Origin: HGM04593 sp045660825 | Lineage (GTDB): Bacteria > Bacteroidota > Bacteroidia > Bacteroidales > Bacteroidaceae | Length of the DNA stretch: 64,000 nucleotides | Assembly (NCBI GenBank): GCA_045660825.1 | Contig: JAZREN010000060.1 | Location: 62,001 to 126,000, forward strand | Direction of reading: 5' to 3' | Part shown: piece after piece, positions 9,210 through 18,079 of the stretch | How the letters are laid out: every line of letters starts with the position of its first letter | Numbering within the stretch: position 1 is the first letter of the stretch | Position numbers and translations under genes: made by a program | The notes under the pieces: generated by a model | The model's input: the letters and a program-made list of their open reading frames with translations, nothing else | What the model was told of the DNA's origin: nothing | Databases searched by the model: none

Positions 9210-12200
9210 TTATTTATTGTTCACCACAACAAATTTCACGGTCTTTGTTGCCGACGTGACACCACCTTCGGTTATGTATGCCCTCACAATATACACACCC
9301 GTTGACAAAGGCTGACCGCCCTGCGCCACTGCGTTCCAAGCACAGCTATAAGTATTCCCGTCGCACACCAACTGTTCATTGTTGCTCCACATGAGCAGCC
9401 CCTGCACATTGAACACATCAATGCGTACATCTATTTCGCTCTGTGGACGGTCGTGAACCAGAGTGAATGTAGCCGGCGCACCCGCAATCGCCGGAGCGGG
9501 ATTCACCCTGAGCTCCACAAATCCGGGAGCAAGCGATGGATCCACATTGAATGTAAGCTTCGCAAACGACGAATTGTTGTACAAGTCCCAAGCGCGCAAT
9601 GTCAATGTGTGTTCACCGGCATCAAGTCTATTCAGCGGCATACTTATTGTGCCACGCTTGTAGTCACCCACCGCCGGAACAAAGGCGCTGTTCAGATTAT
9701 AGGTATGGAGCGGATTGTTATCCACCATAGCTGTTATATCGTGTCCAATGCCGGTACCCATAGTATTTATGCCGTTTTCATCGTATAATTCCACCACCAG
9801 AGTAGGTGTTGCATTCACATCATCACCATCGACAAAGGATGGAGAGTTTAGATACATCTTTATCTGGGGTCCAATGCTGTCATTCGCAAAATCGGTTGCA
9901 GTTCCTCCAACGACAAAGTTGACGAAATGACCTTGTGCCAACGACACGTAGGCCGTATCCACGGCATACAGGTTCAACATACCATAATCATTGCTGTAGC
10001 TTATATCCAAAGGTATTGGCATATTTATCGAGAAACGGCCGTTACGGACAGAGTCATTACCCGAGAAAAGCGTCTTGTCATAGGCTGTATATGAATGGCT
10101 GCCCAAGCCTGTATTGTCGCGCGTATTAACCTCGACAGCACTGTCGAACAGTGTTGAATACAGCACACCGTTGAAGCCCTCGGCCAACCTGCCGTCGGTG
10201 CTCTCCACATGTCCCTCAACGTTCAGCAGAGAGCCTGCACTCACTTGCGCCACATCGTGCACGGCATCAACGCCGTTCATTCTGTCTACCACAACACGAT
10301 ATGCGGGATACTTGAGCCTCAACGCGGGGTCACCAAGCAGCACATACTGCAACTTGTTAACAGTGCGGTCACTCCCAGTAGCAATGACATTACATTTTGC
10401 CATGCGTACAGCATCACCAACTGCAATGACCTTTCCTGTATTCACCGGCTGCATAATCAGCTTGGAGAACTCCTTGTTAATTACCGAGTTATAGCTTTGC
10501 ATCACCGTGCGAGTCGTAGTAAAAAGACCGATTGCGGCACCATTGGCATTCATGATTGCCGACTCGGCAACCGAGTTGTCGCCCATATCAAACGGACCGA
10601 TATCACACGACGCCGTAACCCATAACGGCATGCGCGGCGATTTCACCGATGCCATGTCCGATGCCTTCCATACCATTTCATGCGACAGCAAGTTACTGCT
10701 TCCGTGTCCCGAGTAGTTCACCACAAGAGCACCCTTCGCAAGAGAGTTGTATATATCCTTTGTAACTGCAGGATAACGTTTTCCTGTCGCAGACACCTCT
10801 ATGGGGTAATTATCCCAATAGATACGGTCCACAATATATGAAGGATAATTCTTTTCATAGATTACGGCAATGCTGTCGGCATCCTTCATATGCTGGTTAG
10901 GCATGCTGTCATCACCGTCATCGGCAAGGAGCAACACCCTGTTCTGCCACTCACCGGCATCCTTGTTCTGCATGTAGGCAATTATCTTGTCAACAACAGC
11001 ATTGGCGTCGGCCACAGACTGCGCCGGTATGCGTCCCACACCTAAATCGACCTTGTCGCGCGTATGGTTGCTACCCTCACTGTCATCAAGGAAGCCCACA
11101 TAGTCCTCAAGCACATAGGAGCGTATGGCATCTACCGAGTTGAGAGACTCATAACAGAGTAGATAGTCATCCTGCTTGCGACCGGGGAATGTGAGCAAAC
11201 GGTTGTCGAACCAGCTGTCACCAAAAAGCAACAGGTATTTCGGTGCCTCGTCCGATGTTGCGGCACGGTCGTAAAGCATCTTCATCAGTCGGCGGTATGC
11301 CGTGACATCGGGTGTTCCCGATGAAAACTCGTTATATACCTGCTGCGCTGTCATAACCTCTACTGTTATGCCGTCCATTGAGCGGTGCGCATCGGCAAGA
11401 CGCTCTGCTGCCGACAGGAAACTGCCGTTTGAGGGAACTATTATCACCATATCGGCCTGTGCAATGGCATGCAGATTCTGGTTGGGGACCTCGCCTAGCA
11501 CCTTTACCGATGGAAACGAGCCTTTTACATTAACAGCAACAAGATTGAAGTTGACATCGGCCGGAGCAACCACCGAATAGGTTGTCCCCTTGAGTTCACC
11601 GGCAAGTTCCTTTATTGCAGACGGCGAGGATACATCCCACACCCTCGTATTGGCATTGCAACCCGCAATCTCGAACTTCGCATTGCCATCATTCATCAAA
11701 TCACCACGGAAGAGCGTATTCGCGCCACGCAAGGCAAGCAAGCGGCGGAAATTCAGACGCAGATAATCAAGATAACCCACAAGCGAGTTATCATCGGTTA
11801 CATGCACCAGATAAAAGGTTGATTTACCGGCAACACCTCCCGGAATCGTAAACTTACCCTCTGCAATTTTGCCAACCTCACCCGACACCACACGCGGAAT
11901 AGTGAGCGACCCCGCCTCGAATGTCGAATTGAAATCGCCATAAAGCACTGCAACCTTGCTTGCTATTTCACCGCCTGTCGCAAACGAAAGGTCAACGACA
12001 GCCGTGCCATCCAAAGCTCCGTCAATGGCAAAGCTATAGTTTTTGGCACGACTTGACGTACTAGAAAAAGCATCGTTATCCACGAGAACGCGACCATAGG
12101 AACACAAGCTCTTCTTCTCCTTTTCGTAGAGGACATAATCGTTGTACGAGGTATACACTGCATCGTTCGTCGGTTGCAGTGTCACCTTTGGGAACTCCAT

Positions 12201-12965
12201 TGGGGCATCCTCACTTTCGGTAAGGAAATAGCAACCGACTGTTGAATAGACATTCTGCGAGTGGATATAACGACCACCGCTATACTCCCATTTTATTGTT
12301 CCGTTTGCATAGAACAGCACAAAACCGTTTTCGCGCCACAGCGGTATTTCAACCAAGTCATCGGGCAATGAAGCCAAGCCGGTCTCGGGCAATATGTGAC
12401 CGCCATAGCCATAAAGACGCACTTTTGACGGATTGGCGAAACCCATCTTCTTGAGTTCGCTGTCGGTTATCTTGTGTACGCCATTCTCCTCAACAGCAAT
12501 ACGCACCCACTTGCCGACAGAAAGCACTGACGATGTCGCATAGCGCTCTGCCGCGACAGAAGCTACACGCTGTAGGCGCACCACGGGTTGCTTGTCAACA
12601 ACAAGTTTATATGAGTTTATGCGATAGTACTTGCCGTCGCGCATAACCACCGGCACGAACAGCACATCAAGCTGCGCCTGTTTAGCCTGAACACCCACGT
12701 AGCACTCCACCACTGGCATTTCGGGCAATTCTTCTCCAATGGAATAGCGGGCAATTTCGGCAGCTGTCATCTTCTGGAATTCGGGATATTCAATGCGGGC
12801 CGAGTAGCTATATGCAGCATAGTCGGCGGGCAAATCCACGACATGAGTGCATTGCGGCAACAACGAATCGCCGCGCACAGCACCCCAATCGACAGAGTGG
12901 AACTGCGCCTTGACCACCGTTGCACACAGCAGCAGAAGAGAGAATATCAGTCGCCTTATCTTCAT
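9210..12965 (-). CDS. porU: Type IX secretion system sortase PorU (C25-like cysteine protease)
   Basis: Outer-surface sortase that removes the C-terminal sorting domain of type IX cargo and links the cargo to anionic lipopolysaccharide. The 1251-aa protein has a signal peptide (cleaved near VVKAQ), an N-terminal beta-rich region, and a gingipain-like domain whose dyad is visible as His754 in NYSGHGSS and Cys787 in VTASCDIGPFD. The end (about residues 1150-1251) is an Ig-like and CTD-like region with DVFNVQGLLMWSNN and LSTGVYIVRAYI. It sits 9 nt after the FAH-family gene and 58 nt before porV. Very large antisense frames over it are shadows. Confidence 0.95.
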   Translation of the reverse strand: MKIRRLIFSLLLLCATVVKAQFHSVDWGAVRGDSLLPQCTHVVDLPADYAAYSYSARIEYPEFQKMTAAEIARYSIGEELPEMPVVECYVGVQAKQAQLDVLFVPVVMRDGKYYRINSYKLVVDKQPVVRLQRVASVAAERYATSSVLSVGKWVRIAVEENGVHKITDSELKKMGFANPSKVRLYGYGGHILPETGLASLPDDLVEIPLWRENGFVLFYANGTIKWEYSGGRYIHSQNVYSTVGCYFLTESEDAPMEFPKVTLQPTNDAVYTSYNDYVLYEKEKKSLCSYGRVLVDNDAFSSTSSRAKNYSFAIDGALDGTAVVDLSFATGGEIASKVAVLYGDFNSTFEAGSLTIPRVVSGEVGKIAEGKFTIPGGVAGKSTFYLVHVTDDNSLVGYLDYLRLNFRRLLALRGANTLFRGDLMNDGNAKFEIAGCNANTRVWDVSSPSAIKELAGELKGTTYSVVAPADVNFNLVAVNVKGSFPSVKVLGEVPNQNLHAIAQADMVIIVPSNGSFLSAAERLADAHRSMDGITVEVMTAQQVYNEFSSGTPDVTAYRRLMKMLYDRAATSDEAPKYLLLFGDSWFDNRLLTFPGRKQDDYLLCYESLNSVDAIRSYVLEDYVGFLDDSEGSNHTRDKVDLGVGRIPAQSVADANAVVDKIIAYMQNKDAGEWQNRVLLLADDGDDSMPNQHMKDADSIAVIYEKNYPSYIVDRIYWDNYPIEVSATGKRYPAVTKDIYNSLAKGALVVNYSGHGSSNLLSHEMVWKASDMASVKSPRMPLWVTASCDIGPFDMGDNSVAESAIMNANGAAIGLFTTTRTVMQSYNSVINKEFSKLIMQPVNTGKVIAVGDAVRMAKCNVIATGSDRTVNKLQYVLLGDPALRLKYPAYRVVVDRMNGVDAVHDVAQVSAGSLLNVEGHVESTDGRLAEGFNGVLYSTLFDSAVEVNTRDNTGLGSHSYTAYDKTLFSGNDSVRNGRFSINMPIPLDISYSNDYGMLNLYAVDTAYVSLAQGHFVNFVVGGTATDFANDSIGPQIKMYLNSPSFVDGDDVNATPTLVVELYDENGINTMGTGIGHDITAMVDNNPLHTYNLNSAFVPAVGDYKRGTISMPLNRLDAGEHTLTLRAWDLYNNSSFAKLTFNVDPSLAPGFVELRVNPAPAIAGAPATFTLVHDRPQSEIDVRIDVFNVQGLLMWSNNEQLVCDGNTYSCAWNAVAQGGQPLSTGVYIVRAYITEGGVTSATKTVKFVVVNNK

Positions 12966-12974
12966 ACAGAATTT

Positions 12975-13589
12975 TTATCTTACGTAAAAATCGAGCACCT
13001 TGTCATCACCGATATAGCCCTTGAGGTGCGTTCCTATTGTTGCAGGGCCGGCGCCGGCAGGCGTGCCCGTGAATATCAAGTCGCCGGTCTTCAACGTACA
13101 GAAACGGCTCACATATGCAATTATCTCATCAACAGCAAAGTACATCTGCGAGGTATTGCCCTTCTGCACCACCTCGTCATTTATTGTCAACGAGAAGTCG
13201 ACATTGTTGATATCATAGCGCTCTACAGGACGGAAATCGCCAAGCACAGCCGAACCGTCGAAGCCCTTGCTCATGTCCCAAGGCTCACCGGCGGCGATGA
13301 GTTCACGCTGCCAGTCACGCGCAGTAAAGTCAATACCTACGGTGATGGCGTCGTAATATCGATGGGCAAAGCGCGCGGGAATACTCTTTCCCAATTTGTT
13401 GATGCGCACGACAATCTCGGCCTCATAGTCAATGCGACCAAGGAAATCGGGCACATAGAAATGCTTTCCGTTTTTTATGATAGCCGAATCGGGTTTCATG
13501 AAAATCATCGGCACCGCAGGCTTCTCATTGCTGCCATCGAACTCAATCGCATGGTCTCTATAATTTTTTCCAACAGCTATTATCTTCAT
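12975..13589 (-). CDS. Fumarylacetoacetate hydrolase family protein
   Basis: Cytosolic metal-dependent hydrolase or decarboxylase of the FAHD1-like short group, 204 aa. Motifs are KIIAVGKNYRDHA, the metal-binding DYEAEIVVRI, GIDFTARDWQ and DLIFTGTPAGAGP. The longest open frame starts at a TTG; I use the ATG two codons later (MKIIAVGKNY), which is where the family begins and lies 6 nt after the rex stop. Members act on acylpyruvates or oxaloacetate; the substrate here is not evident. Confidence 0.9.
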   Translation of the reverse strand: MKIIAVGKNYRDHAIEFDGSNEKPAVPMIFMKPDSAIIKNGKHFYVPDFLGRIDYEAEIVVRINKLGKSIPARFAHRYYDAITVGIDFTARDWQRELIAAGEPWDMSKGFDGSAVLGDFRPVERYDINNVDFSLTINDEVVQKGNTSQMYFAVDEIIAYVSRFCTLKTGDLIFTGTPAGAGPATIGTHLKGYIGDDKVLDFYVR

Positions 13590-13595
13590 CTTCAA

Positions 13596-14252
13596 TCAAA
13601 TTTCTTCTGGAACATTAAGCCCCTCGAGGCGGTTGAACATCAGCGACAGATGGGCATAGAGCGACGTGTTCTGCACAACGATATTATCGGGGACACGTAT
13701 GCGCAACGGCGTGAAGTTCCAAATGGCCTTTATACCCCACACAATCATCTTGTCAGCCACCTCCTGAGCACGGTCAATGGGCACCGTGAGCACACCAATC
13801 TGCACATTGTGCTTCTTCATCTTTGCCTCAAGCTCATTGATGTGATACACCGGAATGCCCGCCACACTGTGACCCACCACCTTTGGACTGGTATCGAATG
13901 CCGCTACCACCTCAAGGCCAAACTGCTTGAGGCCGGTATCGTTGAGCAGCGCACTACCCAATTTGCCTGCACCGAAAAGGAACGCCTTGTGCATGCGGGT
14001 GAAGCCCAGAAAATCCTCGAGTACCTCAAGAAGGTTATCGATGTCATACCCCACACGTGTGCGACCCACAATGTTCACACAGGATAAATCCTTCGCAATC
14101 TGCGAAGCCACAATACTGGTCTCTTTTGATAGACGTGTCGATGACACGTACTGCTCGCCGCGCTGTTTGAGCAGGCGGCAAACCGACAGATACCAGGGTA
14201 AACGCCTGAGCGTGGGTTCGGGAACTTTTTCTATTTTCGCAAGTTGAGCCAT
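13596..14252 (-). CDS. rex: Redox-sensing transcriptional repressor Rex
   Basis: Dimeric repressor that responds to the NADH/NAD+ ratio and controls fermentation and respiration genes. The 218-aa protein has an N-terminal winged helix (PEPTLRRLPWYLSVCRLL, VSSTRLSKETSIVASQIAKDLS) and a Rossmann domain with the nucleotide motif FLFGAGKLGSALL (about residues 93-105), ending with the swapped C-terminal helix. It is the first gene of the minus-strand array and is divergent from the SUI1 gene, 121 nt away. Confidence 0.96.
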   Translation of the reverse strand: MAQLAKIEKVPEPTLRRLPWYLSVCRLLKQRGEQYVSSTRLSKETSIVASQIAKDLSCVNIVGRTRVGYDIDNLLEVLEDFLGFTRMHKAFLFGAGKLGSALLNDTGLKQFGLEVVAAFDTSPKVVGHSVAGIPVYHINELEAKMKKHNVQIGVLTVPIDRAQEVADKMIVWGIKAIWNFTPLRIRVPDNIVVQNTSLYAHLSLMFNRLEGLNVPEEI

Positions 14253-14307
14253 CTTTCGCGCGTGTTTTCATTAATAACGGAACAAATTTAATGTTATTTT
14301 ATGAAGC

Positions 14308-14340
14308 TTTGAAATTTGTCGCAAAAATATTGTACCTTAG
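14308..14340 (+). promoter_or_regulatory. Candidate promoter of the SUI1 gene
   Basis: TTTG at 14308-14311, then 21 nt, then TACCTTAG at 14333-14340, one base off the TAnnTTTG consensus. It is followed 33 nt later by the SUI1 start. It overlaps a minus-strand TATTTTTG (14322-14329) that could serve rex. Both are inferred only from motif match. Confidence 0.45.
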
Positions 14341-14373
14341 CGACCGATAATTTTGTAAAAACCGTTGCCAACA

Positions 14374-14712
14374 ATGAAAAAGAACGACTGGAAAGACCGC
14401 TTGAATATAGTATATTCCACAAACCCGGACTTTGCATATTCCACCGATGAAAAGGAGGAAAATGAGACACTGCCAAAGCAACAGCAGAAGCTCAGGGTGA
14501 GCATTGAAAAGAACCACCGTGGCGGAAAGACAGTGACATTGGTCAAGAACTTCATAGGAACAGAGGAGGATATGAAAGAACTTGGCCGCCTGCTCAAGAC
14601 AAAGTGTGGCGTAGGCGGCAGCACCAAGGATGGCGAGATTCTTGTACAGGGCGATTTCAAGGAAAAAATCATTGAACTGCTCAAAAAAGAGGGTTACACA
14701 CAAACAAAATAG
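14374..14712 (+). CDS. SUI1/YciH-type translation initiation factor-like protein
   Basis: Small protein of 112 aa related to eukaryotic eIF1 and bacterial YciH. The SUI1 domain covers about residues 45-110 with RVSIEKNHRGGKTVTLV, TKCGVGGSTKDGEI and VQGDFKEKIIELL. The N-terminal 40 residues are charged and probably disordered. The open frame begins at a TTG three codons earlier; I choose the ATG at MKKNDWKDR. In bacteria the family is thought to act on start-codon fidelity, but this is not shown for Bacteroidota. Read alone, 79 nt before pyrE. Confidence 0.9.
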   Translation: MKKNDWKDRLNIVYSTNPDFAYSTDEKEENETLPKQQQKLRVSIEKNHRGGKTVTLVKNFIGTEEDMKELGRLLKTKCGVGGSTKDGEILVQGDFKEKIIELLKKEGYTQTK

Positions 14713-14791
14713 GAATAAATAAATGCCGTAAAGGAGTTTATTCGTATATTAGCGCATCCTAAAAGATAACAACTTTTAAAATATAAAGAAT

Positions 14792-15436
14792 ATGTCAAAC
14801 AAATCAAAGCTTTCATTGGCAGCCGAACTGTTGAAGATCAAGGCTGTGAAGTTGCAGCCCGAGCAGCCATTCACTTGGGCATCGGGTTGGAAATCACCAT
14901 TCTACTGCGACAACCGCAAGACATTGTCATTCCCTTCATTGCGCACACGCGTTAAGTTGGGTCTTGCAAACCTCATTCTCCAGGAGTTCCCCGAGGCTGA
15001 CATCGTTGCTGGTGTTGCAACAGGCGCCATCGCACAGGGTGCACTTGTAGCCGAGGAGCTCGCAAAGCCATTCGTATACGTTCGTCCAAAGGCTAAGGAC
15101 CACGGTATGGGCAACCAGATTGAGGGCGACGTTTTCCCAGGCGCAAAGGTGGTTGTTGTTGAAGACCTTGTTTCAACAGGTTTGAGCAGTTTACGTGCCG
15201 TTGACGCATTGCGCGCTGCCGGCGTTGAGGTTATCGGTATGGTCGCTTCATTCACATACGGTTTCAGCGTCGCTACAGAGGCATTCGAGAATGCCGGCGT
15301 AAAGCTCATCACACTCACCGACTACGAGGCTGTGCTTGAGGCTGCTAAGGAGACCGGCTACATCACCGAGGAGGTTATGCCAACTCTCCAGGAGTGGCGT
15401 GCAAACCCATCGGAGTGGAGAAACGACTTGAAGTAA
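14792..15436 (+). CDS. pyrE: Orotate phosphoribosyltransferase
   Basis: Joins orotate to PRPP to give OMP in pyrimidine synthesis. The 214-aa protein has the PRPP-binding signature VVVVEDLVSTGLSSLRAV, the loop region YVRPKAKDHGMGNQIEG and the substrate region FTWASGWKSPFYCDNR. It is full length. It is followed after 6 nt by the SRPBCC gene, a pairing common in Bacteroides relatives, and the pair ends in a strong hairpin. Confidence 0.97.
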   Translation: MSNKSKLSLAAELLKIKAVKLQPEQPFTWASGWKSPFYCDNRKTLSFPSLRTRVKLGLANLILQEFPEADIVAGVATGAIAQGALVAEELAKPFVYVRPKAKDHGMGNQIEGDVFPGAKVVVVEDLVSTGLSSLRAVDALRAAGVEVIGMVASFTYGFSVATEAFENAGVKLITLTDYEAVLEAAKETGYITEEVMPTLQEWRANPSEWRNDLK

Positions 15437-15442
15437 TCCGTC

Positions 15443-15853
15443 ATGAGCCAATACGAAAGTAGCGTAAAGAACATCCCTTTTCCACAGGCAAGAGTATATG
15501 CAAAGCTCGAGGACCTCAACAACCTCGAAGGTTTGAAGGACAAACTGCCACAGGACAAGATAAAGGATTTGACATACAGCCGCGACGAGGCTACCGTCAA
15601 CGTGCCTCCAATGGGCAACCTAACCATCAGGGTCATTGAACGCGAGGCACCAAAGTGCATCAAGCTCGAGGCTGTAGGCTCGCCCATCCCCGTAAATATG
15701 TGGATACAGATTATCCCCAACGGCGAGGAGGCAGCCAAGATGCGTGTAGTGATAAAGGCCGAAGTAAACTTCATGCTGCGCTCAATGATTGACAAGCCCT
15801 TGAAAGAGGGGGTTGAAAAGATAGCCGAGGCGTTGTCACTCATAGAGTATTGA
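15443..15853 (+). CDS. SRPBCC-fold small protein (START/polyketide-cyclase-like)
   Basis: Protein of 136 aa without signal peptide. Sequence layout suits the SRPBCC fold: an N-terminal strand (YESSVKNIPFPQARVYAKLED), middle strands (ATVNVPPMGNLTIRVIERE, IKLEAVGSPIPVNMWIQI, KMRVVIKAEVNFML) and a long C-terminal helix (PLKEGVEKIAEALSLIEY). These folds bind hydrophobic ligands in a groove, but no ligand or reaction is known for this group. It is co-transcribed with pyrE (6-nt gap). Confidence 0.8.
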   Translation: MSQYESSVKNIPFPQARVYAKLEDLNNLEGLKDKLPQDKIKDLTYSRDEATVNVPPMGNLTIRVIEREAPKCIKLEAVGSPIPVNMWIQIIPNGEEAAKMRVVIKAEVNFMLRSMIDKPLKEGVEKIAEALSLIEY

Positions 15854-15890
15854 TAGCGCCAACCAGGCTTTTGATATACAAGACAAGGCA

Positions 15891-15918
15891 TTCCCGATGT
15901 GTGCGCACACGTCGGGAA
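15891..15918 (+). terminator. Palindrome after pyrE-SRPBCC, probable terminator
   Basis: A 28-nt near-perfect palindrome: outer arms TTCCCGA/TCGGGAA around an alternating centre (GTGTGCGCACAC). One G:T pair interrupts it. It lies 38 nt after the SRPBCC stop and 20 nt before argH. The run of T after it is weak (CCGTTTA), so it may also act as a protein-binding palindrome. Confidence 0.55.
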
Positions 15919-15937
15919 TCCGTTTAATACAATAACT

Positions 15938-17278
15938 ATGGCAAAGAAACTTTGGGAAAAGAACATAGACGTAAACCCCGAGATTGAGCGTTTCACCGTG
16001 GGACGCGACAGAGAACTCGACCTTATGCTTGCACGCTACGACGTGCTTGGTTCGCTTGCACATTGCAGAATGCTCGAGAGCATTGGAATGCTGACAAAAG
16101 AAGAACGCAAACTTCTGCAACAAGGATTGTGGGGCATATACTCTGCCGCTATGACAGGCACGTTCATCATTGAAAACGGCGTTGAAGACGTCCACTCACA
16201 GGTGGAGCTTATGCTCACACGCGCTCTTGGCGACATAGGCAAGAAAATCCATAGCGGACGTTCGCGCAACGACCAGGTACTTCTTGACCTGAAGCTCTTC
16301 ACCCGCCATGAGTTGCAAGAGATTTGCGAGGCTGTCATTGCACTTTTCGACGCACTGCAAAAGCAGAGCGAGAAGCACAAAGAGGTGCTCATGCCGGGCT
16401 ACACCCATCTGCAGGTAGCAATGCCGTCATCGTTCGGCCTGTGGTTCGGCGCATACGCCGAGAGCCTTGCCGATGATATGCTCTTTCTGCAAGCTGCCTA
16501 CAAGATGTGCAACCGCAACCCGCTTGGTTCGGCAGCCGGCTACGGCTCATCGTTCCCCCTCAACCGCGCAATGACGACCGAACTGCTCGGTTTCGATTCA
16601 ATGAACTATAACGTTGTCTATGCCCAGATGGGGCGCGGCAAGAGCGAGAGAAACGTAGCCTTTGCCCTGGCAAGCGTTGCCGGAACGCTGTCAAAGATGG
16701 CATTCGATGCCTGCATGTTCAACTCGCAGAATTTCGGGTTTGTAAAACTCCCTGCCGAGTGCACCACAGGCAGCAGCATTATGCCGCACAAGAAGAACCC
16801 CGATGTCTTTGAAATAATGCGTGCAAAGTGCAACCGCCTGCAGGCATTACCAATGGACATCACAATGATTATGAACAACTTGCCAAGCGGTTACTTCCGC
16901 GACCTGCAGGTCATCAAGGAGCTTTTCCTGCCTGCTTTCAACGAAATCAAGGACTGCATTGCAATGGCAACTTACATCATTGAGCGCATTGAGGTCAACA
17001 AGGACATCCTTGCCGACAGCCGCTACGACGCCATGTTCAGTGTAGAGGAGGTAAACCGCCTTGCCACAGAGGGAATGCCGTTCCGCGACGCCTACAAGAA
17101 GGTGGGCCTCGATATCGAAGCCGGCACATTCACACCAAACAAAGACGTGCACCACACCCACGAGGGCAGCATTGGCAACCCGTGCAACGAGGAGATCAGA
17201 AAGATTATGTACGGCATATACGATGCAATGGACTTCCAAAAAACGCGTGATGCCGAAAAGGCGTTGTTGAGTGAATAA
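15938..17278 (+). CDS. argH: Argininosuccinate lyase
   Basis: Last step of arginine synthesis: argininosuccinate is split to arginine and fumarate. The 446-aa protein has the superfamily signature GSSIMPHKKNPDVFEIMR, plus SGRSRNDQVLLDLKLF, YTHLQVAMPSSFG and NPLGSAAGYGSSFPL. The longest open frame begins at a GTG inside the preceding palindrome; I start at MAKKLWEKN, the family N-terminus. No other arginine gene is nearby. Confidence 0.96.
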   Translation: MAKKLWEKNIDVNPEIERFTVGRDRELDLMLARYDVLGSLAHCRMLESIGMLTKEERKLLQQGLWGIYSAAMTGTFIIENGVEDVHSQVELMLTRALGDIGKKIHSGRSRNDQVLLDLKLFTRHELQEICEAVIALFDALQKQSEKHKEVLMPGYTHLQVAMPSSFGLWFGAYAESLADDMLFLQAAYKMCNRNPLGSAAGYGSSFPLNRAMTTELLGFDSMNYNVVYAQMGRGKSERNVAFALASVAGTLSKMAFDACMFNSQNFGFVKLPAECTTGSSIMPHKKNPDVFEIMRAKCNRLQALPMDITMIMNNLPSGYFRDLQVIKELFLPAFNEIKDCIAMATYIIERIEVNKDILADSRYDAMFSVEEVNRLATEGMPFRDAYKKVGLDIEAGTFTPNKDVHHTHEGSIGNPCNEEIRKIMYGIYDAMDFQKTRDAEKALLSE

Positions 17279-17290
17279 AAAAGTTAAACA

Positions 17291-17322
17291 GCCCGGAGAA
17301 AGTAATAACTGCCACACCCGGG
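17291..17322 (+). terminator. Weak hairpin after argH
   Basis: Arms GCCCGG and CCGGGC enclose about 20 nt and are followed by GTTTAAATT. The stem is short and the loop long, so this is a low-confidence terminator between argH and the lipoprotein gene. Confidence 0.3.
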
Positions 17323-17349
17323 CGTTTAAATTAAAAACACACCTGACTG

Positions 17350-17871
17350 ATGAAAAAAATTGCCCGACTGACCCTTTTGCTCACATCCCTGCTAGTCATT
17401 ACCGCGTGTGAAGGCGACAACCCCTACTCGAGCTACCGCGCCAATGTCATCTTCGACGGCACCATCTACCCATACAACCAGGCACGTAGCTTCGGGCAGT
17501 TCATCTGTATAAGACAAGGGGCAAGCATAGGTGAATACAAGGTAACCGATGCCATGGGCAAGACACAGACCGTGAGCATCCCGCAGATACATCTACAACA
17601 AGGAAAGTTCTACTATGGCCTTGGCGGACTCATCATCGGCACACCGGCTATGGGCGACGGCAACCTCTGCGCATACGACTGGGCCTGCCCCAGCTGCGAC
17701 CTTGCACGCCACCGTGTAGAAATAGACTACACAATGGGACATGCCACCTGCCCACGCTGCGCCACCAAGTACGACCTCAACAGCAGCGGCATAGCCATTG
17801 AAGGCGATTCCCGCCCACTCTGGCGCTATCGTGTATATGACAACGGTTCCCAGGTCATTATACAAAATTAA
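17350..17871 (+). CDS. Lipoprotein with Rieske-like layout but two CxxC pairs
   Basis: Predicted lipoprotein of 173 aa; the signal peptide ends at LLVITAC with Cys20 lipidated. The C-terminal half contains CAYDWACPSCDLARHRVEIDYTM followed by GHATCPRCATKYDLNSSG. The spacing and the YDLNSSG turn resemble Rieske [2Fe-2S] proteins, where the ligands are CxH and CxxH. Here each His is replaced so that both sites read CPxC (a first Cys lies just before). It may bind zinc or another metal, or use the cysteines as disulfides. Related lipoproteins occur in Bacteroidales without known function. It lies 71 nt after argH and before tRNA-Leu. Confidence 0.7.
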   Translation: MKKIARLTLLLTSLLVITACEGDNPYSSYRANVIFDGTIYPYNQARSFGQFICIRQGASIGEYKVTDAMGKTQTVSIPQIHLQQGKFYYGLGGLIIGTPAMGDGNLCAYDWACPSCDLARHRVEIDYTMGHATCPRCATKYDLNSSGIAIEGDSRPLWRYRVYDNGSQVIIQN

Positions 17872-17881
17872 AGATAAAGCA

Positions 17882-17912
17882 TTGTATATCTCGCACGTTT
17901 ATTGTATCTTTG
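17882..17912 (+). promoter_or_regulatory. Promoter of tRNA-Leu
   Basis: TTG at 17882-17884 and TATCTTTG at 17905-17912 are separated by 20 nt and match the Bacteroidota pattern TTTG-N19-20-TAnnTTTG. The mature tRNA begins 37 nt after the -7 box, leaving a short 5' leader. Confidence 0.75.
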
Positions 17913-17948
17913 CACTCGTTGTGGAAAACCACGACAAAACACAAGGTC

Positions 17949-18033
17949 GCTCGAATGGTGGAATCGGTAGACACGAAGGACTTAAAATCCTTTGGCCTTA
18001 ACAGCCGTGCGGGTTCAAGTCCCGCTTCGAGTA
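17949..18033 (+). tRNA. tRNA-Leu (anticodon TAA)
   Basis: 85-nt class II tRNA. The acceptor arms are GCTCGAA and TTCGAGT (first pair G:U) with discriminator A. The anticodon loop is CTTAAAA in the stem GGA/TCC, giving anticodon TAA. A long variable arm (TGGCCTTAACAGCCGT region) and the T arm GCGGG-TTCAAGT-CCCGC follow. CCA is not encoded. It has its own promoter and a terminator 9 nt behind it. Confidence 0.97.
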
Positions 18034-18041
18034 CTTTTTAG

Positions 18042-18079
18042 AACGCTAATTACTTACTTTTCGAGTAGTTAGCGTTTTT
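18042..18079 (+). terminator. Rho-independent terminator of tRNA-Leu
   Basis: A 12-bp stem (AACGCTAATTAC against GTAGTTAGCGTT, one G:T pair), short loop and a run of five T. Confidence 0.85.

Noticed and set aside
12843..14087. 414-aa open frame on the plus strand over porU, the FAH-family gene and rex
   Set aside because: It crosses three well-supported genes on the other strand and has no recognisable motif.
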